From contig WNWL01000002.1 in NCBI GenBank assembly GCA_009733745.1, forward strand, positions 186,001 to 250,000: a stretch of DNA of 64,000 nucleotides, written 5' to 3'. Source of the stretch: Oceanobacillus sp. HTM 045. GTDB lineage: Bacteria > Pseudomonadota > Alphaproteobacteria > Rhodobacterales > Rhodobacteraceae. The notes under the pieces are model-generated. The model was given only the letters and a program-made list of their open reading frames with translations, had not been told where the DNA came from and did no database searches. The position numbers and the translations under genes were made by a program. Below, piece after piece: positions 24,264-33,181 of this stretch. Position 1 is the first letter of the stretch; the number at the start of each line of letters is the position of its first letter.

Positions 24264-25934
24264 ATGGCATCGACGGAGGAAAAGAGGGTCATCGAAGGCG
24301 AGACGGTCGAGTTTCGCCTGATCGGGAACTTCACGGCAGCCGGCAGCAGCGGCGCCGATCTGACGCCCCGCGGCGCCAAGGCCCGTGGCCTGCTCGCGCT
24401 TCTTCTCTTCGCCTCCGAATATTCGCGCCCGCGCGTGTTCCTTCAGGACAAGCTCTGGAGCGACCGCGGCACCGAACAGGGAGCGGCGAGCCTGCGCCAG
24501 ACCCTCACGGAGATCCGAAAGGCGCTCGGCCCTGCCCGCGACATCCTGGTGACCGACAACCGGAGGGTCGCACTGGATGCCCGCCGCGTGAGCCGGGACA
24601 TCGACAATCCCGATAGCGTGGATTTCCTCGCCGAGTCGCTCGAAGACCCGCCAGAGCTGATGGAGGATCTCGATGTCCGCGATGCGGAGTTCGAGGCCTG
24701 GATCCGCAACCGGCGCGCGGAGTTCGCCGATCTGATCGCCGGCAGGCGGCAGAAGCCCGCCGTCAGAAACCAGGCAGCGAACGCATCCGGGCGGTGCACG
24801 GTGGCACTTGTCTCGTCCGCCGAAGGCACCGGCGGTCTTTCCACGATGGACATGATGACCGGCGCGATCGGCCAGTCGCTCTCCGAACTCGGATGCTTCG
24901 ACGTCGTGCAGATCCGGCCGACGCACGGCAATCCGGACCCGGCCTCCGATCGCAGCTACGACCTCGTGGTGCGCGGCCGGGAAGATGCCGGCGCGATGAC
25001 GCGGAGATACCGGATCAGCATCGACGCTCCCCGCCTGCGCCGTCCGCTCATGCGGTCGCAACGGGTCGTGGAAAGTTGCGCCGACTACTCTGCCGAGCAG
25101 ATCGAGACACTCGCGCTGACCAACCAGAGCATCGATTGCGCGATAGGCGCTGTCACCAGCGAGACCGTCCGGCCGGACGGCGCTGCCGGTTCCGCACTCG
25201 ACGGCCTGATTGCGGTCGAGCGCATGTTCCGCGAGCGCGGCCCCGCAACCGCGACGGTCCGCGCAGTGCTCCAACGCTGCCATGAAGCGGACGGGCGGGG
25301 AATCCATCTCGCCTGGCAGGCGTTCCTGTTCACCTACGCCGTCGGCGACCGCGACGTGCGCGACCTCGATCAGACCCGTGAGGAGGCGCGCGCCCTGATA
25401 CGCCGTGCGCTCGAACTGGAACCCAACAACTCGCTGGTCGTCGCGCTCGCCTCCTACGTCCACGGCTTCGTGCTGGGCGAGTACCCGGTCGCGTTCGAAC
25501 TGGCGAGCCGCAGTGTGACGCTGAACCGGGCCAACTGTCTCGGCTGGGCATTCCTGGGGGCGGCCTGCCTCTATGTCGGGCGTTACGAGGACGGCCACCG
25601 CTGCGCCGCTTTCGCGCGGGCGATTTCCGGACTGGGGACGTACCACTACCTGGTGGACATGATCTGCTGCATGGCCTCGACGCTGACGAACCGTCTCGAC
25701 GAGGCAACGCATATCGGCGCCGCCACGCACTGTCTTGCGCCGGGCTACTCGCCACCGCTGCGCTACCTCGCCGCCATCTATTCGAAGCGGCGCGACCAGC
25801 CGAGCCTGCGCACCGCCATGAAGAAGCTCAAGGCGCTGGAGCCGGATTTCTCGCTCGAACTGATGCTCGACCGTTCATATCCGATCCCGGCGCTGCGGCA
25901 GGCGAAGTTCTTTTCCGAACCCTTCACCTGCTAG
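24264..25934 (+). CDS. SARP/CadC-like regulator: winged helix plus TPR domain
   Basis: 556 residues from ATG 24264 (GGTGGGGG upstream; longer in-frame starts exist at 24213 and 24072). The N-terminal ~15-105 is an OmpR/SARP-type winged helix (FRLIGNF, TPRGAKARGLLALLLFA, ASLRQTLTEIRKALG), with no receiver and no TM. A variable middle domain (~190-300) and C-terminal TPR-like helices (EEARALIRRALELEPNNSLVVALASYVHG) follow. It diverges from the PAP2-protease-peroxidase operon and is its likely activator, by analogy with SARP regulators next to their target clusters. Confidence 0.82.
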   Translation: MASTEEKRVIEGETVEFRLIGNFTAAGSSGADLTPRGAKARGLLALLLFASEYSRPRVFLQDKLWSDRGTEQGAASLRQTLTEIRKALGPARDILVTDNRRVALDARRVSRDIDNPDSVDFLAESLEDPPELMEDLDVRDAEFEAWIRNRRAEFADLIAGRRQKPAVRNQAANASGRCTVALVSSAEGTGGLSTMDMMTGAIGQSLSELGCFDVVQIRPTHGNPDPASDRSYDLVVRGREDAGAMTRRYRISIDAPRLRRPLMRSQRVVESCADYSAEQIETLALTNQSIDCAIGAVTSETVRPDGAAGSALDGLIAVERMFRERGPATATVRAVLQRCHEADGRGIHLAWQAFLFTYAVGDRDVRDLDQTREEARALIRRALELEPNNSLVVALASYVHGFVLGEYPVAFELASRSVTLNRANCLGWAFLGAACLYVGRYEDGHRCAAFARAISGLGTYHYLVDMICCMASTLTNRLDEATHIGAATHCLAPGYSPPLRYLAAIYSKRRDQPSLRTAMKKLKALEPDFSLELMLDRSYPIPALRQAKFFSEPFTC

Positions 25935-26126
25935 TGGCATCGGCCTCGCCACCCTGATCCTCGCCACCCCGGCACCTGTCCATCGTGGCGAGCGGGAAGC
26001 GCGGCAGCCTGCCCGTGCGGTCGCGCAGTTCTGAGATCGAAACCGGTTCGGTCACTTCCGGAACGCTCTTGCGTCGTGGCTTTAAGGCTGCGGAATGCAC
26101 GGTCCGTCTCCCTCGGACCCGCCGGC

Positions 26127-26597
26127 TCAGTACGCCGGGCCTCCGGCTCCGGCCCGGGCGGGGGCGGGTGTCACCGGGAAGATGCGGTCATAGGCCAGCG
26201 TGAAGGCGAAGGTGTAGAGGACGACGAAGCTGGTGACGACGAGGTCCGCCGCCAGCGCCTGCAGGAGCGTCAGGTCCAGCCACCAGACGTAGATCGGCAG
26301 CGAGGTCGCCACAAGCGTCAGCTCGAACCCCACCGCGTGGACCGCGCGCGCCAGCACGCCCCGGTCGGAGGATACCCGCCCCGTCCGCGCGTAGATCACG
26401 TCGAAGACCCAGTTGTAGGCCAGCCCCATCAGCATCGCCTTCACCATCAGCGCGAGGCCCAGCAGCCCGATCATGCCGAGGTCTTTGTCGAGCAGGACCG
26501 ACCCAACGGGGACGAGGATCGACATGAGGATCATCTCGAACGCGATCGTGTAGCGGAGGCGATCCCGGCCGGACCGCAGCGCGACGGGCTGTGACAT
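26127..26597 (-). CDS. PACE-family efflux transporter
   Basis: 156 residues, four TM helices as two tandem Bacterial Transmembrane Pair repeats. The first contains RLRYTIAFEMILMSI with the functionally essential Glu of the AceI family in FE; the second contains AVHAVGFELTL with the matching FE. The family exports biocides or short-chain diamines using the proton gradient. A divergent LysR gene, as with aceI/aceR, supports the call. Confidence 0.88.
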   Translation of the reverse strand: MSQPVALRSGRDRLRYTIAFEMILMSILVPVGSVLLDKDLGMIGLLGLALMVKAMLMGLAYNWVFDVIYARTGRVSSDRGVLARAVHAVGFELTLVATSLPIYVWWLDLTLLQALAADLVVTSFVVLYTFAFTLAYDRIFPVTPAPARAGAGGPAY

Positions 26598-26657
26598 CTG
26601 GAACTCCTGAATTTCGCGCGGAAATTATCTGCATCACCGGAGAAAGACAGTTAGTAT

Positions 26658-26676
26658 CCATCTGATCTTCAGATGG
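26658..26676. promoter_or_regulatory. CCATCTGA-TCT-TCAGATGG operator between PACE and LysR genes
   Basis: Perfect 8-bp arms with a 3-nt centre, 8-26 nt before the LysR ATG (26684). It contains ATC-N9-GAT, the usual core of LysR-type sites. Likely the autoregulatory site; position over the start region suggests repression of the LysR gene. Confidence 0.6.
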
Positions 26677-26683
26677 GTGAACC

Positions 26684-27598
26684 ATGATCAGCCCCGACAC
26701 CCTGAACGCCTTCGTCCTCGCCGCGGAACTCGGCTCCTTCTCCGCCGCGGCGCGGCGGCTGGGGAAGGCGCAGTCGGCGGTCTCGACCGCGATCGCCAAC
26801 CTGGAGATCGACTGCGGCGTCGATCTGTTCGACCGCAGCGGGCGCAGCCCGGTACTGACGGAGGAGGGCGAGGCCCTGCTGCCGCACGCCCGCGGCATCC
26901 TCCTCGGCCAGCGGGAATTCATGGCCAAGGCCAGCTCGATGGCCGAGGGGATCGAGACCGGCCTCTGCCTCGCCATCGAACTGGGCATCGGCATCAGGCC
27001 GCTCGCCGGCATCCTCGAACGCTTCGGCCGCGAGTTCACCGGCGTCACGCTCGAGATCCTGATGCCCAGCCCCAGCGAGACGCAGGCCCTGCTCAAGAGT
27101 GGCCGGGCCGATATCGGCCTGATGACCGAGCAGGAAGGCTACCCGCTCGGCTTCCAGTTCCGCGGCGTCGGCCATTCCCGGCTGATCCCGGTCTGCGCCC
27201 CCGGCCACCCGCTCGCGGCATCCGGCGCGGCGGAGGCTGGCCAGGTCGACTACCGCGACCTGCGCCAGCACCGCCAGATCATCCGCCACGCCGCGCCGGT
27301 GCAGGGCTCGCAGCAGCAGAGCGAGAAGAAGAGCGCCAGCGTCTGGCACGCGGAGGACCCGGCGCTGATCGTCGAACTCGTCTGCGCCGGTTTCGGCTGG
27401 GCCGAACTGCCGATGCCCGTCGTCGCCGGTCACCTCGAACGCGGCGACCTCGTGAAGCTCGGATACCGGTTCCAGCAGAGCGACATCCTCGAAGGGATCG
27501 ACGTCGTCTGGACCGAGCACCGCGCCCTCGGCATCGCCGGCCAGTGGATGCGCGACCGGATCCTCGCCCTGCCCCAGGACACATGGCTGGATGGCTGA
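26684..27598 (+). CDS. LysR family transcriptional regulator
   Basis: 304 residues. The N-terminal HTH is typical (LNAFVLAAELGSFSAAARRLGKAQSAVSTAIANLEIDCGVDLFDRSGR) and the C-terminal PBP2-like effector domain is complete (CLAIELGIGIRPLAGIL, then CAGFGWAELPMPVV). It is divergent from the PACE efflux gene with an 86-nt spacer, so it probably controls that pump in response to its substrate. Confidence 0.92.
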   Translation: MISPDTLNAFVLAAELGSFSAAARRLGKAQSAVSTAIANLEIDCGVDLFDRSGRSPVLTEEGEALLPHARGILLGQREFMAKASSMAEGIETGLCLAIELGIGIRPLAGILERFGREFTGVTLEILMPSPSETQALLKSGRADIGLMTEQEGYPLGFQFRGVGHSRLIPVCAPGHPLAASGAAEAGQVDYRDLRQHRQIIRHAAPVQGSQQQSEKKSASVWHAEDPALIVELVCAGFGWAELPMPVVAGHLERGDLVKLGYRFQQSDILEGIDVVWTEHRALGIAGQWMRDRILALPQDTWLDG

Positions 27599-27654
27599 CC
27601 CCGGCCCGCGGCAACCGTATCCCCTTCGGCGGGCCGAAGAAGCCCTGGACCCCG

Positions 27655-27676
27655 ATACTTACCAGTATGTAAGTAT
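27655..27676. promoter_or_regulatory. ATACTTAC-N6-GTAAGTAT operator (site 1)
   Basis: Perfect 8-bp inverted repeat about 70-90 nt upstream of the reductase ATG (27744). ACTTAC/GTAAGT half-sites are typical of HxlR/YodB-family targets upstream of redox enzymes. No such regulator is encoded within the window. Confidence 0.6.
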
Positions 27677-27686
27677 TTGTTCTTTT

Positions 27687-27698
27687 GTAAGTACTTAC
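27687..27698. promoter_or_regulatory. GTAAGTACTTAC operator (site 2)
   Basis: A 12-bp perfect palindrome built from the same GTAAGT/ACTTAC half-sites as site 1 and beginning 10 nt after it. The pair implies cooperative binding by one regulator. Confidence 0.6.
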
Positions 27699-27743
27699 CC
27701 AGATCCCCCCTCAGGATCACGCGGAAACCTGCAGGAGGGAAAG

Positions 27744-28382
27744 ATGAGGATCGGATACGGTCGGCGCCGGCGAGGTGGCCCAGTCCTTCGCGAGGAAGGC
27801 GGTTGCGGCGGGTCACGAGGTTGTCCTGAGCAATCGCAGCGGCCCCGCCGCGCTGGAAGATGCGCTTGCGGCCCTCGGCCCGAGCGTCTCGCTGGCGACG
27901 CCAGAAGAGGCCGCGCGGAACGAGATCGTCCTGCTCGCCGTGCCCTGGCTGAAAGCCGAGACCACCCTCCGCGGCCTGCAGGACTGGAACGACCAGATCC
28001 TGATCGACGCCACCAACAGCTTCGGCGAGCGCGGCGTCATCGGGTACGGCGACGACAGCTCCAGCGAACGCATCGCGCGCATCGCCGCGGGCGCCCGCGT
28101 CGTCAAGGCGATGAACGCGATCTTCATGGAGAACTTCGCGCAGGACCCGGCGCGGGACGGCCTGCCCGCGCGATGTTCATCTCCGGCGACGACAGGGCCG
28201 CGAACGATGCGGCCGCGGACCTGTTCGAAAGCTTCGGCTTCGCCCCCGTCCTTCTCGGGCAACTGAAGACCGGCGGCAGGATGCAGACCATCGGCGCGAC
28301 CCTCGCGGGCCACGACTTTTACCTCCCCTGGCCCGCCCCGCGCTCCTTCCCCGCCTTCAACGGCGAGGCCGGTTTCGAGTGA
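27744..28382 (+). pseudogene. Frameshifted NADPH:F420 reductase-like (Rossmann) gene
   Basis: Starts well (AGGAGGG before ATG 27744, M-R-I-G) but an apparent extra T at 27756 moves the frame. The Rossmann motif TVGAGEVAQSFA and everything to ~28170 are read in another frame. Near 28170 the original frame resumes with MFISGDDRAANDAAADLFESFGFAPVL and runs to the stop at 28382. Joined, the product would be ~212 residues of the F420_oxidored/NAD-binding family (GVIGYGDDSSSERIA, AMNAIFMENFA). Two compensating single-base changes suggest either a recent pseudogene or sequencing errors. Tandem operators precede it. Confidence 0.75.
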
Positions 28383-28450
28383 GCGCCCGCACGGCGCCGG
28401 GCGGCCACTGGAACGGCCACCGATGACATCTCGCCGATGTCGGGAAGGCT

Positions 28451-28527
28451 TGGTAGCGGAGGAGGGACTTGAACCCCCGACACGCGGATTATGATTCCGC
28501 TGCTCTAACCAACTGAGCTACTCCGCC
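28451..28527 (-). tRNA. tRNA-Met (CAT), elongator type
   Basis: The 77-nt minus-strand sequence begins GGCGGAGTAGCTCAGTTGG and ends with an encoded CCA. The anticodon stem GCGGA/TCCGC closes a loop ATCATAA with anticodon CAT. The T arm GGGGGTTCAAGTCCCTC and the 7-bp acceptor pairing (GGCGGAG/CTCCGCT, the first pair mismatched) are present. The G1 start and lack of the CCC/GGG initiator stem point to elongator tRNA-Met rather than initiator; a lysidine-modified tRNA-Ile is less likely. Confidence 0.93.
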
Positions 28528-28573
28528 AGAAGCGAGGGGCTAGTTACGCAGGCGCGCGGGGTTCGTCAAGCGT

Positions 28574-29665
28574 CTATGGGGTCTCTTTTGCAGGTGCCGC
28601 TTCCGCGCGGCCCCGGTCGAGGCGGCGCCAGGCCAGCGCGCCGAGCCAGACCGCCAGCAGGATGCGCAGGATGTGGTGCAGCGTCACCACCACCGGGCTG
28701 GCGCCGAGCGACAAGGCGATCAGGCCCATCTCGACAATCCCGCCCGGCGCGTAGGCCAGCACGATGAGCTGCGTCGCCTGCCCCGTCATCCCCGAGACCG
28801 CCAGCGCCAGCGCGGTGCCCAGCGCGAGGATTGCCGCCACCGACAGCGCCGCGAGCCACAGTCCGCGCACGATCTGGCGCCGCTCCAACCCCGCGAAGCG
28901 GATGCCGAGGCTCGCGCCGATCACCACCTGCGCCGCCTTCACCACCAGGTCGGGCGGCTGCGCGTGGGTGATGCCGGTGGCGTGCAGGATGCCGCTGACG
29001 ATGATCGGCCCGGTGATGATCCCGGCCGGGAAGTTGAGCATCCGCCCGCTGAGCCCGCCGACCAGCGCGGCGAGCGCCAGCATGACCGCGTCCTCCCAGC
29101 CGAGCGGCGCGCCCTCGATCCGCGCCCCGGCGGCGCTGCCCACCGCCTGCCCCGTGAGCCAGGTGAAGAGCAGCGGCACCACCGTCACGGTCACCGCGAT
29201 GCGGCTGAAATGCTGCACGGTCAGCAGGCGCGCGTCGCCGCCCGCGGCGGACCCGGCCTCGACCGATTCGATCAGCCCGCCCGGAGCCGAGCACCAGTAG
29301 GCCGTCGGCCGATCGTAGCGCCCGACCCGACGGAAGATCGCGTAGTTGATGACGAAGGCGACCGGCACGAAGACGAGCAGCATCGCGAGGCTCGGCCACC
29401 ATTGCGGCACCGAGACCAGCGTCTCCGGCCCGACCGCGCCGCCGATCAGCACGCCGATCACCGGGATGCAGCCCATCCGCAGCCACATCGGGAAGGTCAG
29501 CGGCCCGCCCGCCACCTTCAGCCCGAGGATCGCCGCGGCGCCCACGGTCAGCAGCCCGCCCAGAAGCCACGGCAGCGGCATCCCGAGAAGTTCCGCGACG
29601 GCACCGCCGGCGACGGCGAGACAGAGGACGACGGCAGTGGAGGCGAGGGTCCGGAGCGGGGGCAT
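28574..29665 (-). CDS. AbrB family membrane protein (PF05145-like)
   Basis: 363 residues, about ten TM segments in two internal repeats. Repeated glycine/proline-rich motifs (PLPWLLGGLLTVGAAAI; YWCSAPGGLIESVEAG; NFPAGIITGPIIVSGILH; AYAPGGIVEMGLIALSLGA) match the AbrB/ammonia-monooxygenase-like membrane family. Its biochemical role is unclear; transport is commonly assumed. ATG 29665 is preferred over a longer low-complexity extension upstream. It follows the tRNA gene on the same strand. Confidence 0.82.
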   Translation of the reverse strand: MPPLRTLASTAVVLCLAVAGGAVAELLGMPLPWLLGGLLTVGAAAILGLKVAGGPLTFPMWLRMGCIPVIGVLIGGAVGPETLVSVPQWWPSLAMLLVFVPVAFVINYAIFRRVGRYDRPTAYWCSAPGGLIESVEAGSAAGGDARLLTVQHFSRIAVTVTVVPLLFTWLTGQAVGSAAGARIEGAPLGWEDAVMLALAALVGGLSGRMLNFPAGIITGPIIVSGILHATGITHAQPPDLVVKAAQVVIGASLGIRFAGLERRQIVRGLWLAALSVAAILALGTALALAVSGMTGQATQLIVLAYAPGGIVEMGLIALSLGASPVVVTLHHILRILLAVWLGALAWRRLDRGRAEAAPAKETP

Positions 29666-30214
29666 CCGTTCCGATCTAGCCCCATGCCGCCTGCCGGGCA
29701 AGCAAGGCTGCATGCAGCGGCACGCAACCCAGCCTTGCGCGGGAGGGGCGGGGCGGCGCGAAAAATGCTCGCAACCACCCGACCGCAGGCATCGGAAAAG
29801 CGCCCGCTGCAGCGCCCGCCAACCCCTCCGAAGACGGACCTCTGCGCGCCGCGCCGACCATCCGTCTCGCCCGGCCACAAGCCGGGCGGCGCCCGACCCT
29901 CCCCCCGGGAGGGCGCTTGTTGGAGCATTCAAGCCATTGAAACATCACGCCTTTGAAGCGCGACCCAGGTAGCCCCGCCATCGCGATGCGCCCACCCAGG
30001 GTCGGGCGCCGCCCTCCTCTCCCACCCTCGCCGCCGGAGCGGATGCCGCTCAGCCAGGGTCTGCCGTGACTGGCCCGGCACCTCCCGCCACGGACCCGCA
30101 CTCCGACAGGGCACGCGCGCCCGCAGCCCCCTCCGCCACGGGAACGTCACCCCATACCCCCTCGACGCGCGCGCCGCGGCAGGGCTAACTCTTTCCCCTC
30201 GGACAGGGGATCTC
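29666..30214. other. 549-nt intergenic region with a large inverted repeat
   Basis: A divergent spacer between the AbrB-type gene and the kinase-M23-aminotransferase gene. No credible CDS: open frames are Arg/Pro/Gly-rich. It contains the structured element 29884-30014 and, near the right edge, the ribosome-binding site AGGGG for the next gene. Confidence 0.6.
29884..30014. repeat. Structured intergenic element with 17-bp inverted arms
   Basis: The 17-nt arms at 29884-29900 and 29998-30014 are perfect reverse complements (GGGCGGCGCCCGACCCT type) separated by 97 nt. Inside the left end is a second hairpin (CCCTCCCcccGGGAGGG). The layout resembles the two 145-bp repeats at 34276 and 42905 but the sequence differs; it may be a diverged family member. 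Confidence 0.7.
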
Positions 30215-33181
30215 ATGCAACTCACACACTGGCAGGACGCGCTCGCGGAGCATTGGGGCCTCCGGGCCACGCTGCGCCCGCTCGACGGCGAACACGATCT
30301 CAACCTCGCGGTACAGGGGCCGGAAGGGCCGACCCACGTCCTCAAGGTGATGCGCCCCGGCTGCGACCCGGCGCTGGTGGAGATGCAGGTGGCGGCGATG
30401 CAGCGCCTCGCCGGCCACCCGGTGCCCGCCCCGGTTCCCACCGCCGCCGGCGCGCCTTTCACGGAGGCGGCGGACCCTGACGGCAACGCCCGCATCCTCT
30501 GGCTCATCACCTGGACGCCGGGCCGACCCTGGGGCGCGCACCGCCCCCACGACGGGGCGCTGATCGAAAGCCTCGGCGCCGCCGCCGGGCGGCTGGTGCG
30601 CGCGCTGGAGGGCTTCGAACACCCCCATCTCGCCCGCGACCTGAAGTGGGACCTCCAGCGCCCGCTCTGGGCCCGCGAACATCTCGACCTGATCGCGGAG
30701 CCGCTGCGCACCCAGCTCGCCGCCATCTTCGACCGGTTCGAGGCGCTCGAACCCGCCCTCGCCGCCCTGCCGAAACAGGCGATCCACAACGACCTGAACG
30801 ACTGGAACATCCTGACCGACGGGCAGGCCCCCACCGGCCTGCTCGACTTCGGCGACATGGTCGCGGCCCCCGTGGTCTGCGAGGTCGCCATCGCCGCCGC
30901 CTACGTGATGATGGGCCACGAGCGCCCGGTGGAGGCGCTGGCCGCCTTCGCCGCCGGCTTCCACGCCGAACGCCCGCTCTCGCCGGAGGAGCTGGCGCTG
31001 ATCTGGCCGCTGGCGCTGACCCGCCTCGCCGTCTCGCTCTGCGTCTCCGCCGACCAGAGCCGCGCCAAGCCGGACGACGCTTACGTCACCATCTCCGACG
31101 CCCCCGCCAGGGCGCTGCTGGCGCAGGCCGCGCGGATCGAGCCCGATTTCGTCGAGGCCCGCCTGCGCCACGCCTGCGGCATGGAGATCGCCCCCGGCGA
31201 GGCCGACGTGCTGGCCTACCTCGCCGAGAGCCGGGGGACCTTCGCCGAGATCTTCGGCTTCCCGCTCGCGGGCGTCCCCGCCCTCGACCTCTCCGTCGCC
31301 AGCCCGCTCGGCCCGCGCGACCCGACCGACCTCGATTCCATCGCCTTCGAGCAGGACTATGCCGAGGCGATGGGCGAGCGGTCCGTCACCCTCGGCCACT
31401 ACGCAGAGCCCCGGCTGATCTATACCGGCGAGGGCTTCCGCAGCGACCCGTGGCCCGGCTCCCGCCGCCGCACCGTGCACATCGCCGTGGACGTGTTCGT
31501 CCCCGCCGGGACGGAGCTGAAGGCCCCGCTCGCCGGCACCGTCCACCATGTCGGCGTCGCGCCCGACCGGCTCGACTATGGCGGCACCGTGCTGCTCCGC
31601 CACGAGACGCCGAATGGCACCCCGTTCTTCACCCTCTACGGCCACCTCGCATGGGAGGTGACGGACCGGCTCAAGCCCGGGCAAAGGGTCGAGGCGGGCG
31701 AAACCATCGCGCTGATCGGCACGCGGGAGGAAAATGTCGGCTGGCCGCCGCATGTCCACCTGCAACTCGGCCTCCGCGAGGCCGGCGGCGCGCCCGCATG
31801 GCCCGGCGCGGTGGACCCGGACGACCTCGCCACCTGGCAGCGCGTCTTCCCCAACCCGGCAGCGCTCCTGAACCTGCCGGACGAGGCGACCCGCGCGCAG
31901 GTGATCGACGAGGACGCGCTGCTGGAGCGCCGCCAGGCCCTCTACGCCCCCAACCTCCGGCTGACCTACCGCAAGCCGCTCACGCTCCTGCGCGGCTGGA
32001 AGCACTTCATGTGGGACCCGTGGGGCCGGACCTATCTCGACGCCTACAACAACGTCCCCCATGTCGGCCACGCGCACCCGCGCATCGCCGACGTGGCGGC
32101 GCGGCAGCTCCGCACGCTCAACACCAACACCCGCTACCTGCACCCGGTGCAGATCAACTACGCCGAGGCGCTGACGGCGCTGATGCCGGAGAGCCTCGAC
32201 ACCTGCTTCCTGCTGAACTCGGCGTCCGAGGCCAACGAGCTCGCGCTGCGCCTCGCCCGCGCCGCGACGGGCTCCGATCACACGATCACCCCGCGGCACG
32301 GCTACCACGGCAACACCAACACCGCGCTCGACATCAGCCACTACAAGTTCGGCGGCCCCGGCGGGCGGTCGAAGGCGAGCTGGGTGCATCTCGTGGACGT
32401 CGCCGACACCCACCGCGGCCCGTTCCGCGGCGACGACGCCGCCACCCGCTACGCCGACCAGGTGGGCGAGGCGATCGACACGCTGGAGGGCAAGGGCCAC
32501 CGCCTCGGCGCCTTCATCGCCGAGACCTACCCCTCGGTCGGCGGCCAGATCATCCCGCCGCCGGGCTATCTGGCGCAGGTCTACGCCCATGTCCGCGCCG
32601 CGGGCGGCGTCTGCATCGCCGACGAGGTGCAGACCGGCCTCGGCCGCCTCGGCCACCACATGTTCGCCTTCGAGGAACAGGGCGCGGTGCCCGACATCGT
32701 CGTGCTCGGCAAGCCGATCGGCAACGGCCACCCGATCGGCGCGGTGCTGACCACGCGACAGATCGCGGCGCAGTTCAACAACGGCATGGAGTTCTTCTCC
32801 ACCTTCGGCGGCTCCACCCTCTCCTGCGCGGTCGGGCTGGAGGTGCTGCGCATCATGCAGGACGAACGGCTGCCTGAGAACGCCGCCGCCACCGGCGACT
32901 ACCTGCTGCGCGGCCTCGCCGAGATCGACCACCCCGCCATTTCGGACGTGCGCGGCAGCGGCCTCTTCATCGGCGTCGACCTCGCCAACCCGGACGGCTC
33001 GCCCGCCACCGATGCCTGCGCCCATGTCAAGAACCGCTTCCGCGACCGGCGCATCCTGATCGGCTCGGAAGGCCCGGCGGACAACATCCTCAAGATCCGC
33101 CCGCCGCTCACCTTCGGCCGGCCCGAGGCCGACCGCCTGCTCGCCACGTTCAAGGACATCCTGATGGAGCTCCCCGCATGA
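30215..33181 (+). CDS. Three-domain fusion: APH-type kinase, M23-like domain, class III aminotransferase-fold PLP enzyme
   Basis: 988 residues. Domain 1 (~1-330) is an aminoglycoside-phosphotransferase-fold kinase: HNDLNDWN (His191-x-Asp193 ... Asn198) and Asp211 in LDFGD. Domain 2 (~390-540) is M23/LytM-like with HIAVD (His422, Asp426), YGHL and HVH (513-515). Domain 3 (~580-988) is a fold-type I aminotransferase III with the PLP Lys833 ([10 protein letters not shown]) and DEVQTGLGR. Kinase plus AGXT2L-type phospho-lyase fusions are known and parallel hydroxylysine kinase/5-phosphohydroxylysine phospho-lyase. So phosphorylation of an amino alcohol followed by PLP-dependent elimination is the best guess. 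Its last four bases overlap the next gene (ATGA). Confidence 0.85.
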   Translation: MQLTHWQDALAEHWGLRATLRPLDGEHDLNLAVQGPEGPTHVLKVMRPGCDPALVEMQVAAMQRLAGHPVPAPVPTAAGAPFTEAADPDGNARILWLITWTPGRPWGAHRPHDGALIESLGAAAGRLVRALEGFEHPHLARDLKWDLQRPLWAREHLDLIAEPLRTQLAAIFDRFEALEPALAALPKQAIHNDLNDWNILTDGQAPTGLLDFGDMVAAPVVCEVAIAAAYVMMGHERPVEALAAFAAGFHAERPLSPEELALIWPLALTRLAVSLCVSADQSRAKPDDAYVTISDAPARALLAQAARIEPDFVEARLRHACGMEIAPGEADVLAYLAESRGTFAEIFGFPLAGVPALDLSVASPLGPRDPTDLDSIAFEQDYAEAMGERSVTLGHYAEPRLIYTGEGFRSDPWPGSRRRTVHIAVDVFVPAGTELKAPLAGTVHHVGVAPDRLDYGGTVLLRHETPNGTPFFTLYGHLAWEVTDRLKPGQRVEAGETIALIGTREENVGWPPHVHLQLGLREAGGAPAWPGAVDPDDLATWQRVFPNPAALLNLPDEATRAQVIDEDALLERRQALYAPNLRLTYRKPLTLLRGWKHFMWDPWGRTYLDAYNNVPHVGHAHPRIADVAARQLRTLNTNTRYLHPVQINYAEALTALMPESLDTCFLLNSASEANELALRLARAATGSDHTITPRHGYHGNTNTALDISHYKFGGPGGRSKASWVHLVDVADTHRGPFRGDDAATRYADQVGEAIDTLEGKGHRLGAFIAETYPSVGGQIIPPPGYLAQVYAHVRAAGGVCIADEVQTGLGRLGHHMFAFEEQGAVPDIVVLGKPIGNGHPIGAVLTTRQIAAQFNNGMEFFSTFGGSTLSCAVGLEVLRIMQDERLPENAAATGDYLLRGLAEIDHPAISDVRGSGLFIGVDLANPDGSPATDACAHVKNRFRDRRILIGSEGPADNILKIRPPLTFGRPEADRLLATFKDILMELPA

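Noticed and set aside
24162-25730. Minus-strand frame of ~522 codons opposite the SARP-like regulator
   Set aside because: No ribosome site or domain; antisense by-product of codon bias.
28451-28527. tRNA-Met as an integration site of a genomic island
   Set aside because: No integrase gene and no repeated tRNA 3' end was seen nearby; the accessory-looking operon ends more than 2 kb away.
29929-30891. Minus-strand 320-codon frame spanning the inverted-repeat region
   Set aside because: Arg/Ser/Pro-rich, runs antisense through the kinase domain and through the structured repeat; no supporting start.
30185-33025. Minus-strand open frame of ~946 codons opposite the kinase-M23-aminotransferase gene
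   Set aside because: Low-complexity His/Arg/Gly-rich product with no motifs; the plus strand encodes three recognisable domains.
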